Part shown: piece by piece, positions 23,200 through 36,498 of the stretch
Layout of the letters: every line of letters begins with the position of its first letter
Position numbering within the stretch: position 1 is the stretch's first letter
Assembly (NCBI GenBank): GCA_023525715.1
Contig: CM042015.1
Coordinates: 84,640,750 to 84,704,749, forward strand
From: Cichorium intybus
Lineage: Eukaryota > Streptophyta > Magnoliopsida > Asterales > Asteraceae
Direction of reading: 5' to 3'
Length of the DNA stretch: 64,000 bases
The notes under the pieces: generated by a model
Told to the model about the DNA's origin: nothing
The model's input: only the letters and a program-made list of their open reading frames with translations
Databases searched by the model: none
Position numbers and translations under genes: made by a program

Positions 23200-23720
23200 T
23201 GTTTGAAATGGATCGATGTTGCAGGTATCAGATCCGGGACTTCACCTGGTCGGAGGAGAGGCGTAGGTTGGGAGGGATGTGATGGAACCGGGAGCACAGG
23301 AGGTGTCAGCTAATCACCACCATTGGCCGTGTTCTGCCGGAAGCGGGGCCGGTGGTCCTCACGGGATCAGTAGGATGTTGATCGCTAAGATGTAGCAATG
23401 ATCCGACTATGGCGAATGCAGGTCGGAGGACAAGGAGGCGGTAGTAGCAAGGATCCCACATCAATGGTAGAAACGGATCCGGTAGGAAGGATAAGAGGAG
23501 AAGCGGTGGTGGCGATCGGGTGGAAGTGGAGGAGATGTGCAACTTTGCTGGATCGGGAGCTTACACTCGGATGAACCGGAGGTCATCGCCAGCTGAATCG
23601 GATGAATCGGGAGCCACTGGAGGTCGGATGAATGGGAGCTCAAGGAGCCGACATCTATGGAGGCGTAAGGAAGGTAGCGGCGGTAGGGTTAAAAGAAAAT
23701 TAGGGTTAGGTAATTGCATA
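23200..23720. other. GC-richer gene-like patch in Helitron 2, unidentified
   Basis: Open frames exist on both strands (for example plus 23520-23924, minus 23306-23542), rich in Gly/Arg/Ser on plus and Pro/Leu/Ser on minus. None shows a domain I recognise. The minus strand could be a captured 5' leader with GCAACATCGATCC-type sequence. I cannot name a source. Confidence 0.3.
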
Positions 23721-23945
23721 GATGACGGTATAAATACGTCTATTGTCAGAATTGGCATAGAGTTAAAAGCAAAAGTGCTCTTCTATAATAAAAATGGGTT
23801 TTTAATACCTTCGATAAATTATCCGATTTATAATAATACACTCAAAAAGTTTTGTGGTTTTCAAACGAGAAAATTACATGAATGGTCCCTGTGGTATGGG
23901 GTAACTTGCATGTTTGGTCTCTAATTCTTTTTTTTAACTTGGTCG

Positions 23946-24110
23946 GTTGATTTTGAGTTTAATGTGTTACTGTGTTCATCTGATTTCCTGAATCTGATTG
24001 TTGATTTTGAGTTTAATGTGTTACTGTGTTCATTATCGATCCTGTGAATTTCCTGAATCTGATTTTAAGTTTAATTTGTTATTGTGTTCATTATCGATCA
24101 TATGAATATG
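23946..24110. repeat. 54-bp imperfect tandem repeat
   Basis: GTTGATTTTGAGTTTAATGT recurs at 23946 and 24000, and a diverged third copy follows (TTTTAAGTTTAATTTGTTAT). Confidence 0.75.
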
Positions 24111-24309
24111 ATTTTGTGGATATGATTTTCTGATATTGTCGTTATCGATCCTGTGAATATGATTTCCTTATCAGTGAACCGTATCAGCAATGTTACTTTT
24201 AATCTCATTTTGATTTTGAGTCTTTAGGCCGTGAATCTGATTTTCTGATCCTGTGAATCTGATTTTGGTCTCGAGTCATAGTTAAAGTGGGCTTTGCTTA
24301 AATGGTTTA

Positions 24310-24455
24310 AACCAAACCGTACCCGCCCATACCGCAAACCGAATAACCCGCTTTTGAGCGGTTCGGTTTACGGTTGGTTTGATCTTCATCTCCAAACCGT
24401 ATAACCCGAACCGTTTAACCCGCGAAACCGCAAAACCGCCCGTTGCTCACCCCTA
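24310..24455. mobile_element. hAT-type terminal fragment
   Basis: Dense ACCGxxxxAACCCG repeats ending in GTTGCTCACCCCTA, the usual right terminus of GGGTGAGCAA-type hAT elements in plants. No left partner found, so a fragment. Confidence 0.5.
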
Positions 24456-24675
24456 ATTGCTAATCGTTGAAACAAAACAATATGCCGACATTAAACTATT
24501 GATATTAATCGCGTAAAAGAAACTATATGCAGGAAACTATTTTTCGAAAGTCACTATTTGACGTCTGACGACAGAAACTAATCGACGCCCGGGAAACAAT
24601 TAAGAAATAAATCTAATTGACGCCTGCCAAATAAATAATTGTCGAAAGAAAATCATTCACATTAAAGAAACTATT

Positions 24676-24724
24676 CATCCCCCCTCCCCCCCCCCCGCCC
24701 CCCCGCCCCCCCCCCCCCCCCCCC
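24676..24724. repeat. C-rich homopolymer tract
   Basis: Runs of up to about 20 C interrupted by single T or G, near the 3' end of Helitron 2. Length in the assembly may be unreliable. Confidence 0.9.
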
Positions 24725-24797
24725 GTCGCAGAAAACGTTCTTACGTAACCGAATTGAAAGTATTTGCTGTCCGCCGCATTGCGCGGGTACGCAGCTA

Positions 24798-26489
<1,692 letters not shown>

Positions 26490-26570
<81 letters not shown>
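26490..26570. repeat. (TA)n array 7
   Basis: Continues directly from the right end of the foldback element. Confidence 0.96.
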
Positions 26571-26852
<282 letters not shown>

Positions 26853-27090
26853 GAAATGCAAGTTATGTATTTTTGCATAACTCTCATTATGTGTATAATT
26901 ATCTTTAATTTTTTGCACCAAAGTTAATAGTATTTTGCCATAATAAAATTATTGACAACGACCCGACAACCAAATTTTCTATTTATTTATATTGACCTCA
27001 ACTAGACATACGTGATCCTGAATCATGGATTCGTCATTCATTTGAAAAGTCCAGCCACCAGCCCATCATCAGAAGCCAGCCAACCCTATA

Positions 27091-27264
27091 CACTACAAGA
27101 ATAAGTGTCATTAGCGGTGACAAATGTCGTCCCTAATACCCCTGGAAGTCGCCCCTAAAGCCTTTAGGTGTCATTAGCGGCGACAAATGTCGTCCCTAAT
27201 ACCCTGGAAGTCACCCCTAAAGCCGTTAGGGGCGACATGTCGCCCCTAAAGGTGTCGCCCCCAG
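27091..27264. mobile_element. CACTA-type fragment with 63-bp subrepeats
   Basis: Starts CACTACAAGAATAAGTGTCA, the CACTA superfamily terminus, followed by TTAGCGGCGAC-type subterminal repeats. A 63-bp unit is repeated (27106 and 27169). A 29-bp host sequence beginning TTCGTCATTCATTTGAAAAG lies on both sides (27030 and 27267), so this locus has also undergone a local duplication. No clear right terminus. Confidence 0.6.
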
Positions 27265-27692
27265 TATTCGTCATTCATTTGAAAAGTCCAGCCACAGCCT
27301 ATCATTGGACATTTTATTTTTACCGTTCATTTTGAAACGGTTTTTTGAATATTTAATATTTTGGCATTTGATTTTCCTGCAATGCTGAAAAATGCTGATA
27401 TTTTATAATTTTATAATAAAAAAACGTTAGATTTTCGACTGACTTTAAAACATTTATAAACTAGTATTCAATGGCAATCTGTCGCAATTGTATTTTGTTA
27501 CTCATTTATTGCTATTAAGAGGTTTCATCTGACTCGGACCGTTTGATAACCCCAAATTTACCTTTGAGTCGGTCTTAAACCCTAAAATTACATCTTATCA
27601 GGTCAACTTCGTGATGAGTCTGTCTCTGACTAGATCAGACAGTGACCTAGTCAGCTTTTACAACAAGAATCAAACGGCCGCTTACATATCCA

Positions 27693-28280
27693 CAGGGGCG
27701 GATCTAAGACCAAGGTAAGGGAGGAGGTGCCCCCAATAATTTAGTAATTAGTATATTGAGTTAGTCTTAATTTTGGGTAAAAATAAATCTCAAATACAAT
27801 GTGCCCCAACTAAATATAAACATATGTTAATGGATTTGGCTTATTGGGGGCATTAATGAGATAAATAATTTAAGTGAGTCCCCTTCCTTGTCTTGATTGA
27901 GCAAAATACAGTAATTTGAATTTGATGTGCTGGTAAATAGAAAAAAAGGCTGTATTTTTTCTTCATCCCTGTCTCTTTTCAGCACAACTATGCAAAATGG
28001 CAACATCCAACAACAAGCTAACTTCATTTTTTCTTTTGATTCCTTTGGTCTAGGATTTAACAAGAAAAAAAAACATAATAAGCATCAACTTCAAAAGATC
28101 TACAATTTTTTTTTGTTTTATTCTAGGTGAATTTATAATCATTTTGACCCGACTCAGTAATTTTGTAAACGTTTTGTTACCGACTCACTATTATTTATAA
28201 CCGTTTTGAGCCGACTCAGAAAATTTTTATTTTTTGTTTTTTTATGCCTCCAACGTTTATAAATCCTGGGTCCGCCACTG
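27693..28280. mobile_element. 588-bp non-autonomous hAT element
   Basis: Ends CAGGGGCGGATCTAAG and CCTGGGTCCGCCACTG are inverted repeats. Flanks CATATCCA (27685-27692) and CATATCGA (28281-28288) match at 7 of 8 positions, fitting a hAT duplication. Interior has GACTCAxxxx repeats and no transposase. Confidence 0.75.
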
Positions 28281-28837
28281 CATATCGATAACTTTTTTAA
28301 TGTTTAAATTTCCCATTCAGTGTTGGTGGGGAATAGGGTGGTAGCTAATAGGCGACAGATATTTCCATCGTTGAAATGAAATGCTAATTCCGTGCATAAA
28401 AATTAGCCACGATCGTCTCGCCTTTTTTTGTGGCGCATGGGATTTCTGATCATGCAGATAATAGCCTATTCGGCGTAATACATATCCATCAAATCGTGTA
28501 CAGTCATTTATTAAAAATTGGAAATTGTATATGATAACCGTAAATATATTAATTCTGTGTAGTCTAGGAAGGAAGATTATTGAATGCGACTACAGAAAAA
28601 TATTACCCATGCAATGTTCAAAACTGTTGGTCATTAATTATATCTTCATGGTTTTTGTTTGCAGACATTGCGATTTATCACAGCATACTTAATTATTTAT
28701 AATGTCATATTAATTACTTAGGTTTCGTTTATGTGAACTTTACTAAATCTAAATGTTTAATAGTCAAGACTAAGGGCGCGTCTACGTTTTCTTTTCGCAA
28801 ATGGCTCACTATTATATTAATTGCAAGAGAAGGAGGC

Positions 28838-28844
28838 TTATATA
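28838..28844 (+). promoter_or_regulatory. Possible TATA box of the broken AADC copy
   Basis: TATATAC lies about 75 bp upstream of the ATG at 28917. The intact copy lacks it: there the same place reads CTTATGCAATAAGCATGCAG. Confidence 0.35.
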
Positions 28845-28916
28845 CATGCAGATTATCGATAATAAATACTCCAATTATACCCTTCCGAATGTCACAATTA
28901 CTTACAAAGCAACAAC

Positions 28917-30441
28917 ATGAACCCCTTGGACCATGCAGAATTCAGGAGGCAAGGCCATATGGTTATAGACTTCCTTGCCGATTATTACCAAAATATCAAC
29001 AATTACCCTGTCCGAAGCGAAGTAAATCCCGGTTATCTTGTAGAAAGGTTGCCTGACTGTGCACCATTGCTCCCGGAGTCAATTGAAAGTATACTGAAAG
29101 ATGTCGATAATGATATTATTCCAGGAATTACACATTGGCAAAGTCAAAACTTTTTTGCCTACTTTGCATCCAGTGGAAGCACGGCAAGCTTTCTTGGAGA
29201 AATGCTTATTAACGGGTTTAATATTGTCGGATTCAATTTGCTATCTTCTCCGGCAGCTACAGAGCTAGAGATGGTCGTTATGGATTGGCTGTCAAAACTA
29301 CTCCAACTTCCCCCGTCCTTCTGATCATTCTCTAACGATGGCGATGGTGGGGGTGTTTTGCTTGGCACTACGTGTGAGGCCTTAATTTGCACCCTGCTTG
29401 CTGCAAAAGAGAAGATGCTCGATAAGATTGGAAGAACAAACTCAGAGAAGCTTGTTGTCTACTGTTCGGACCAAACCCATGTTAGTCTCCAGAAGGCAAG
29501 CCAAAATTGTTGTGATAAAACCCGAGAATGTTCGCAAAGTCTTGACAACCAAGTCCACGAACTTTAAACTGACACCAGAATCTCCGAATGTGGTGATTAA
29601 AAGATATGTTCAAGCTGGACTAATTCCAATTTATTTGTGCGCTACTGTTGGAACAACGTCAACCACAACCGTGGATCCATTGGCACCGTTGTGTGAGTTG
29701 TCGAGCAAATATAATATGTGGGTGCACGTCGATGCTGCATATGCTGGAAGTGCGTGTATCTGTCCTGAGTTTCGTCACTTCCTTGACGGTGTAGAGGGTG
29801 CAAGTTCCTTCAGGTTTAATGCACACAAATGGCTCCTGACAAATCTGGCTTGTTGCTGCCTTTGGGTGAAAGACAAATCGGCCCTCACCAAACCTCTCTC
29901 CACGAACTCGGAGTATTTAACAAACAAAGCCACTGAATCAGGGCAAGTTGTAGACTACAAAGACTGGCAGATAGCACTAACACGGCGATTCCAAGCCTTG
30001 AAGTTATGGATGGTGCTAAGGAGCTATGGGGTGACTGGTTTAAGGGCTTTCATAAGAAACCATGTGAAAATGGCAAAGAATTTCGAAGGGCTGGTGACCA
30101 TGGACAGTAGGTTTGAGATTGTGGTACCTAGGTACTTTTCTGCGGTTTGTTTTCGGGTTTCTCCTTGTTCAATTAATGAGCACCATGGCAAGAACTATGA
30201 AGCATTCAACCATAAATTATCGGAATCAATAAATGCAACGGGGCTGGTTTACATGACGCATTCAGTGGTTGGAGGAGTCTACTTTATCCGGTTTTCTGTT
30301 GGCGCAACTCTCACTGAAGATAGGCATGTACAATTGGCTTGGGAGTTGGTGCAGGATCAAGCAACTTCCCTGCTGGGTACACAAACACCAAAGACGGCTT
30401 CTTATAGTAAGCTGCCCCAGCAGATCGAATCTATGTTATAA
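28917..30441 (+). pseudogene. Aromatic-L-amino-acid decarboxylase, broken tandem copy
   Basis: Single-exon copy of a plant AADC, about 97.7% identical at the DNA level to 38057-39589 (about 35 substitutions by hand count). A 3-base insertion creates an in-frame TGA at 29322-29324, after SKLLQLPPSF (codon 135). A +1 insertion near 29495 (GGCAAGCC where the other copy has GGCAGCC) shifts the frame. After that the frame is open to the TAA at 30439-30441 and keeps HVDAAYAGS, the PLP-lysine motif FNAHKWLLTN, the catalytic-loop Tyr (NSEYLTN) and the C terminus. Two codon pairs (NI and NE) present in the sister copy are absent. Ser to Arg occurs just before the PLP lysine (SSFRFNAHK). A truncated protein of 135 residues would lack the whole active site, so this is a recent pseudogene. 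Confidence 0.93.
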
Positions 30442-30577
30442 TCTAAAAGAAGAAACATAATATGTCATGTTCTTCATTCAATATACTAGTGTGAATGTCT
30501 ACGTGAGGTACAATAACCGTATTTATGCATAAAAGATCATTGTTATAAATAAAATTTGATAATAAAGATACGCATAT

Positions 30578-30603
30578 CACTACAAAGGTTAATGACAATA
30601 GCG
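30578..30603. mobile_element. Older CACTA left end, split by the next element
   Basis: CACTACAAAGGTTAATGACA then ATAGCG is a CACTA-type terminus. Its continuation (AGCGGCGAC-type subterminal repeats) resumes at 32547 after the nested element, to about 33000. No matching right terminus seen. Confidence 0.5.
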
Positions 30604-32546
30604 CACTACTAGAAACAGAGGTATCAGCGATCCGTTGCAAATACGTCTCTAAAGGTCAATAGCGACAGATCAATGAAGGAAATATGTTGACGAAAAAACC
30701 TTTGTCGCTAAGTGATAGCAACGAATTAGTGAGGACTTTAGCAACCGAAATAGCAACGGATTGTCGCAATATGTGTATGAAACCGGTACATTCCGTCGTA
30801 GTTCCGTCGCTAAACCCGTCCCTAATTTTTGTCACTAGTGTCTAATGTATAATGACGGTCTGTTGTGTGTCGAATCTGTCACTATTGCATAACTAAAAAT
30901 CGCCAATTTAGAATCAAATTTTTTACCCCGAAATCATCACATTAAGACTAAGATACCAAATAGATATTAATATTTGACTAACAAAATAAAGAGTTATGTT
31001 CAATTTCAAAGTATCGAAACCAAATCTAATTACATTTCAATGTATCGAAATCAAATCACAAAAATCATGTATCAAAGTCGAATTCGATTTCAATGTATCG
31101 AAACCAAAATCACAAAAACATTGTGTCAAAGTCTATTCGATTTCAATATATCGAAACCAAATCACAAAAAGCAAGTGTCATAGTGTGATTAAGTGGGTAG
31201 GTTATTTCGTTGGGCGAACTTTAAGATCTCGTGACACATCATGTGTCAAGTCTATTATTCGATTTCATGGAATTTACCTAGTGTCACCCTTTACAATATA
31301 TATTAGAACCTATAAACGGTGAAAATTTGAGTGTGCAATCCGGTCTCATCATTATACTGTATTCATCAATGAAAATTGTGATAATTCTATAGTTCAAAAC
31401 TATCATCAACTAATAGATTAGTTGATGCTCATTTTCTATTAACCAAGAGTTTGGTTTATTTAAGTTTTTTTGGCAGAATGTGTTTTGGGCATTTTATGTA
31501 CTTTGTTAATGTCAGTAATTTTATATACTTTGTTTATATATTCATTTTTCTCTTTCAATTCACAAGTTCTTTCCCTTTCACTACTTGGCTTTCGTTTTTC
31601 TTTATCCAGGTTATGGACACTACTAGAATAAGTGTATTAGATACGTTCCTAATTCGTTTATTCTTCACAATACACATGTTCTGGCAGAAGACTAAAAAGT
31701 CAAAGACAAACCTTAGCTTCATTTAAAGAGAAAAATATCAAAAGTCAAAGACAAATAGGCCCATACACTAGGATCCGATTCACATTATGTTTGTATTCCA
31801 TCATCAGAACAAGAAAACAAAAGAGAACAAATAAAATAAGAAGCATACTATGCAAATTTAAGAGCAAAACTAACAAGCTCTTCATCTCAAAATCAAGAAG
31901 AAATCCCGTCATTAAGACAGAAAACCCAATAAGAAAATTCATGACCCACAAGAACATATTCAAGAAAACGACCACAACTATTTGAAAAGTAGGAGCCAAT
32001 GTTTTGTCTCTTATATTATTTCTATAGTGATTTCACGATGTTTCAACATAATCTCGCTCAAGTTGGGAAGATGGATGTCTTAGAGTCGACTTCAAATCAG
32101 GAGATAGATGTCTTACAGTCAACCACAAATCAGAAAGACAAAAACGAGGCTTACCTGTGACAGAATTCTGATGTTCGTCGTGGAGAATGAAAACCCTAAG
32201 CAGCCGGCCTCGTGGGGGTCTTAACTTGGAAGCAGGAAAAAGTGTTGGCTTATAAGGAACCGAGTATGTTTTGTTGGGAATTGGGGGGAAATAAATCCCT
32301 AAAGAGGGAAAACCAAATAAGCGACCAATTGGGGTTTTAGACAATATATTAGCGAGGGATTCTTTCTGTCACAAATCCATCGAAACTCCTTTTCTAATCG
32401 CTTGCTGAACCCTCGCTAAAATTTCCAATTAATATAAGATATATAAATGTAATTTTCGTTGTTGATCTGTCTTAAGTCTATCACCGATTAACGTCGGATA
32501 ATTTCCGTCGCTAATTTTGTCGCTGATGCTACTTTTTCTAGTAGTG
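30604..32546. mobile_element. CACTA element, non-autonomous, unit A
   Basis: Ends CACTACTAGAAACAGAGG and TTTTTCTAGTAGTG are inverted repeats that begin and end with CACTA/TAGTG. A 3-bp duplication GCG flanks it (30601-30603, 32547-32549), standard for CACTA. Subterminal repeats such as GTCGCTAA and TAGCGACAG occur at both ends. The interior has ATCGAAACCAAATC repeats (30995-31170) and exon-like minus-strand sequence (32033-32344), but no TNP1/TNP2 transposase that I recognise. Confidence 0.85.
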
Positions 32547-33010
32547 GCGGGTGGCGACGCATGCGTCGCCGCTAATACCTTGAAAAGGCACTGCTATAGG
32601 TAGCGGCGACATGTCACTGCTAATGGGTTGCTACTAATTCATGTTGCTCAACTGTTGCTGCTAATAGTGTCTCCCCTATAGGAATTAGCAGCTTTAGGGG
32701 TGGCCCTAGGCATTAGCTGCGACACTCTCACTGGAATTAGATGCGACATAAAAAAATATACGGGGGAAAAATTTCCCCCTATTTCTTTTGGGAGCATTAG
32801 TAGCGATATTGTGACTGCTACTTGTTTCATAACCTCTGTTAGATTGCTTAAATGATCGACGACAAAGATTTCTTCGTTAGATGACACACGGACCATAACA
32901 TTAGTTGCAACTATTTTAGTGGCGAAAATGGCAATAGCGGCGACACTTAGCGCGTCTAGCTGGGTGTCGCCACTATTCAAATGAGAATCATTAAAAGATT
33001 GAGAACTAAA
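32547..33010. mobile_element. Right part of the older CACTA-like element, unit A
   Basis: Rich in AGCGGCGAC / GTCGCxGCTAAT subterminal repeats. Contains a perfect 18-base palindrome GGCGACGCATGCGTCGCC at 32553-32570. Confidence 0.5.
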
Positions 33011-33167
33011 AGACACTACTCTAGGCTACATAAGGGTTTGATATAAGTGTTGTGAGGTTTAATCGTCTACAATGGGTTCACATTGAGAACCCTCCAATGA
33101 ATTGCGTCAAGGACGAAGATTGATTATCAGTGTTCTCAACTTTTTAATTGTTCTTATTTGAGTGCTT

Positions 33168-33302
<135 letters not shown>

Positions 33303-33786
33303 GTGTGTATCCGCTCAATGCGCGCGACGGACGGCGATTAATTTTATTTACGTGAAAAACTTCTATGCAAAGATCAATTTTCTTTCATCAAATGTAGAAG
33401 AGTGAGCTTTTATCAAGAGTTTCATGTCGAGTATTGTTTTGTTTCGATGTTTAGTTGTTTTTATGAGTAGACCTGTTAATTCATATCAATTTAATTTGTA
33501 GTTTCCTGTGTTTAATGAAATTCTTTTTTACCTCGAAGACATATTTCATTCTTGTGCAAAATTTAATTTAGAGTAAATTACAATTTTGGTCCTGTGGTTG
33601 TCCCAAAATTACACTTTTGGTCATCCTTTTGGTTTTTCACGCTCATGGTCCCTGAACTGCACTTTTGCTTACACTATTGGTCCCTTGGCCAGGTAAAAAG
33701 ACCAATATACCCTTTTTAATTTCTTTTTTACTTTTTTTTAATTTATTAATTATTAAATTAAAAAGAAAAACTAAATCTCATTCCGA

Positions 33787-33957
33787 TTGTCACTCTATGC
33801 CGGAGACCTTAACCATGACACCACTAACAAGGATCTCTATCTCCTTTTCTCCATGATCGGGCATGTGCATTCTGTTCGTATCTATAGAGACCATTTCTCT
33901 AGTAAATCCCTTTGCTACGCTTACATAAAATTCTACCTCCATTCTCACGATAATCAT
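33787..33957 (+). pseudogene. Captured RRM fragment of a poly(A)-binding protein gene
   Basis: The frame reads SLYAGDLNHDTTNKDLYLLF then SMIGHVHSVRIYRD and SKSLCYAYIKF. These are the RNP2 (LYAGDL) and RNP1-like (SLCYAYIKF) motifs of the first RNA-recognition motif of poly(A)-binding proteins, closest by memory to the plant class with CYAYINF. About 57 codons, in frame, with no neighbouring RRM. Carried by the Pack-MULE. Confidence 0.75.
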
Positions 33958-34107
33958 AAATCCCTGAATTTATTTTTTGTTAGATTTTATTATTTTCAAT
34001 TCGTTTGATGAATTTTTTTGTTTGACTGAACAATTGAACAGCCGATGTTGCATTGTCGCGATTGAGTCATATGGAGTTGGGAACTTCGTTTTACCTCGTT
34101 AGCGTTC

Positions 34108-34479
34108 TTGAAGTTTAGTTTTTCCCTGATGGAGTTCTTTCAATCAGATGTTAAATTTCGTAAAAAAGAACTGATTCATGTTGTTTTGCCATTATTGAAG
34201 CTCTTGTGTCTTACTATTATTGGTGTACTTCTCGCACACCGAAGAACACAAATCGTCCCAAAATCGACCTTCAAGCTACTTAGCAAACTTGTTTTTGCCC
34301 TGTACAATCTTTATTCACTTGGTTGAATCAATTTCTCTCAAGAATTTAACTTTATGGTGGTTTATATTTATGAATGTAATCATTAGTACTGCAATCGGCT
34401 GTTTTCTGGGTTCCTAGTAGCCATGATTTGCCGGCCGCCGCCTGAGTTTTTCCGATTCACCATCATCGTCACTGGTTTT
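34108..34479 (+). pseudogene. Captured fragment of a PILS-type auxin carrier gene
   Basis: PILS proteins are ER membrane carriers of the auxin efflux carrier family. Readable blocks: LPLLKLLCLTIIGVLLAH, TQIVPKSTFKLLSKLVFAL, then after a frameshift near 34300 CTIFIHLVESISLKNLTLWW and NVIISTAIGCFLG. After a second shift near 34400 comes CRPPPEFFRFTIIVTGF. The blocks cover the first three or so membrane segments of a PILS2/6-like protein. The fragment is cut off exactly where a solo LTR begins. Not functional. Confidence 0.75.
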
Positions 34480-36089
34480 GTGATAGGTGTATAATTATAC
34501 ACCTTTTGGCACGTTTATTTACCGCATTCAACATCGTATTTTGCCTTTAAAACGTGCTATATGCATGTTTTCGGACTAATGTGTTCATTTTGGAGCAAAA
34601 ACCATTTGTTTGTATAAAATGGTATGTTTTGCAGGCATTTTGAGACTTGGACCATCAATCATATATCAAATGGAAGAACTAGACGGAAGAATTAGACGAA
34701 AGAATGGCCCCTGTTAAGGAGCACGAGTCGTGCTCTTTCCAAGGCTACATGTGTACGAGTCGTGCACATGCTGGGAAGCAATTTTAACACTCTACTTTGA
34801 TAAGCACGAGTCGTGCGCATATATGCACGAGTCGTGCTCTTACCGGAAGCCATGTGCAGCAGGAATCTTCCAGCAAATCAACTTTTAGAGCATGGGGTTT
34901 TCACCATTTTATTAATCCGAACTGAGATCTCTTCAGGGCCATTTGAGGACTATAAATAGAGCATTTGAGAGGAGTTAACAACACACTTGAACATACTTGA
35001 AGATACTTCAAACACTCTTTCTTATTCTTGAATTCCTAGTCATTTTCTAGCTAGTTTGAATGTCTTTTTTTGCAATTATGCAGATTTTAGCTAACATGAG
35101 TGGCTAAGTCTCATAACATTCGGCTTTTAGTCATTTATCTTTTTTGTCATTAATATTTGTGCTTGGAATGAAGTTTTGAAGTTATTAAAACTGTTTTGGT
35201 TTAGTTTTGTCATTTAAATTTTATTACAAATATGGTCCCTACTTTGGAATTTAGTCGATCACTATATTCCGGTAGTTAACCAATTATAGCTATATGTATT
35301 TTCAATTGTTTTGAAGATCATTGTTGGTAACATCTTAGAAATAACTTCACTTTTTAAAAGCTTGACATGAGGAATCTATCAAGTACTTAAGAAGTAAAGA
35401 ACCAACAAAAGAACGTAAAGCATCACTCTTGGTCAATTATAGCATTAATCACTAGTTGACCATTGTGTTGTGCATACCTTTTATAGAATTTTAGTGTTAT
35501 TCCTTGTTCTATATTAGTGATGCGCGTTTCTTTTGTCCCGGTTAATTTCTATGTCTTAAATTACATGCTTGTTCATAGTTCCTTCATCCAAAGGGACGGA
35601 ATATTGAATTTGGATTAAAGCTCGCGTATTTAAGTGGTATCTTGTCTCGGTTGAGATACATCTATCTCTTCAAGATGACCATTGAGATATTCATTTATAT
35701 ATGAGAAAACAATACTTCTTTCACAAATAGAGACCATTGAAGTATTGAGCATATTAATTTGGATCTCTTCTAAGTTGATGTGTTATTGTCACTTTCCATT
35801 GACAAGAACCATTACTTAACTCTTAATTTCATCTAGGTACGAATATGCGACAAGATTGATTAGACTAGAAGCCGAATGTCCGTTTAATTATATAAATCAC
35901 ATTCTTACTTATTTTCTGTTTATCAAGCGACTTGACAACCCCCTTGAACTTTACATTTCCTTGTCCCAATCTCTAGAAGTGTGAAAACTTGGCAAGAGAT
36001 TAACTCACCCCAATTCCCTTGGGTTCGACTCGTACCACTACTATACTATTCTTAATTGAAGAGTATTTAGAGGTCTTTTGACATATCAC
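34480..36089 (+). mobile_element. Solo LTR in the Pack-MULE, gypsy-like
   Basis: Starts GTGATAGGTG and ends CATATCAC, a 6-base inverted terminus around TG...CA. Flanks GTTTT and ATTTT agree at 4 of 5 positions. A TATAAATA box at 34951-34958 follows four palindromic GCACGAGTCGTGC boxes. The 3' part has the CCCAATTCCCTTGGGTTCGA phrase common near the end of plant gypsy LTRs. No internal region remains. Confidence 0.65.
34721..34837. promoter_or_regulatory. Cluster of four GCACGAGTCGTGC palindromes in LTR U3
   Basis: Full palindromes at 34721-34733, 34804-34816 and 34825-34837, and an 11-base version at 34755-34765. They lie 110-230 bp upstream of the TATA box, a typical place for enhancer-like U3 elements. 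Confidence 0.5.
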
Positions 36090-36294
36090 ATTTTCTGTCC
36101 CATCATTATAAACTACATCCATATTCCATTACTCTTTTATTTGTTTGGTAATTCGACGACCAACATTTTGGTAACACCGGTAACCTGATACTTGCCATTG
36201 TTGGTTTGATTTGTCATAGCACAGACAATTCCTTCGGTCCTGATTGCCATACGAATGGCAATATATAGGGATGTAAAATCGTAAATGTATATAC

Positions 36295-36396
36295 CTGAGG
36301 GATCGCGAGGCTGGCAATCGTAAGACCAGAAACTACGTTGGAACGGAGGAGCGTAAGATTGTAATTCGGAGCCCATTCGAAGATTGGAAAGAAGAA
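36295..36396 (-). pseudogene. Captured exon of a SULTR3-type sulfate transporter gene
   Basis: The minus strand reads FFPIFEWAPNYNLTLLRSNV then VSGLTIASLAIPQ and stops at a donor CAG/GTATAT. This is the first membrane region of plant sulfate transporters (motif P-x-x-EW-AP-Y ... GLTIASLAIPQ). The retained splice donor shows genomic capture. Opposite orientation to the two other captured fragments. Only about 34 codons. Confidence 0.75.
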
Positions 36397-36498
36397 TTGA
36401 AGTGCCAGTATCAATTTCCGTAAACGCGATTTGAAGTGCCAGTATCAATTTTCGTAAACGCGATTTGAAGTGCCAGTATCAATTTCCGTAAACGCGAT
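36397..36498. repeat. 34-bp tandem repeat, three copies
   Basis: TTGAAGTGCCAGTATCAATT plus TCCGTAAACGCGAT at 36397, 36431 and 36465. Confidence 0.92.

Noticed and set aside
23306..23924. Protein gene in Helitron 2
   Set aside because: Overlapping frames on both strands reflect local GC content; no domain or splice structure supports one of them.
31451..32344. CACTA transposase genes in the element between the AADC gene and the TA array
   Set aside because: Open frames are short and show no TNP1/TNP2 motifs; the element looks non-autonomous.
34721..34837. CRISPR-like or phage-type operator repeats
   Set aside because: Spacing is irregular and the boxes sit in the U3 of a solo LTR, which explains them better.
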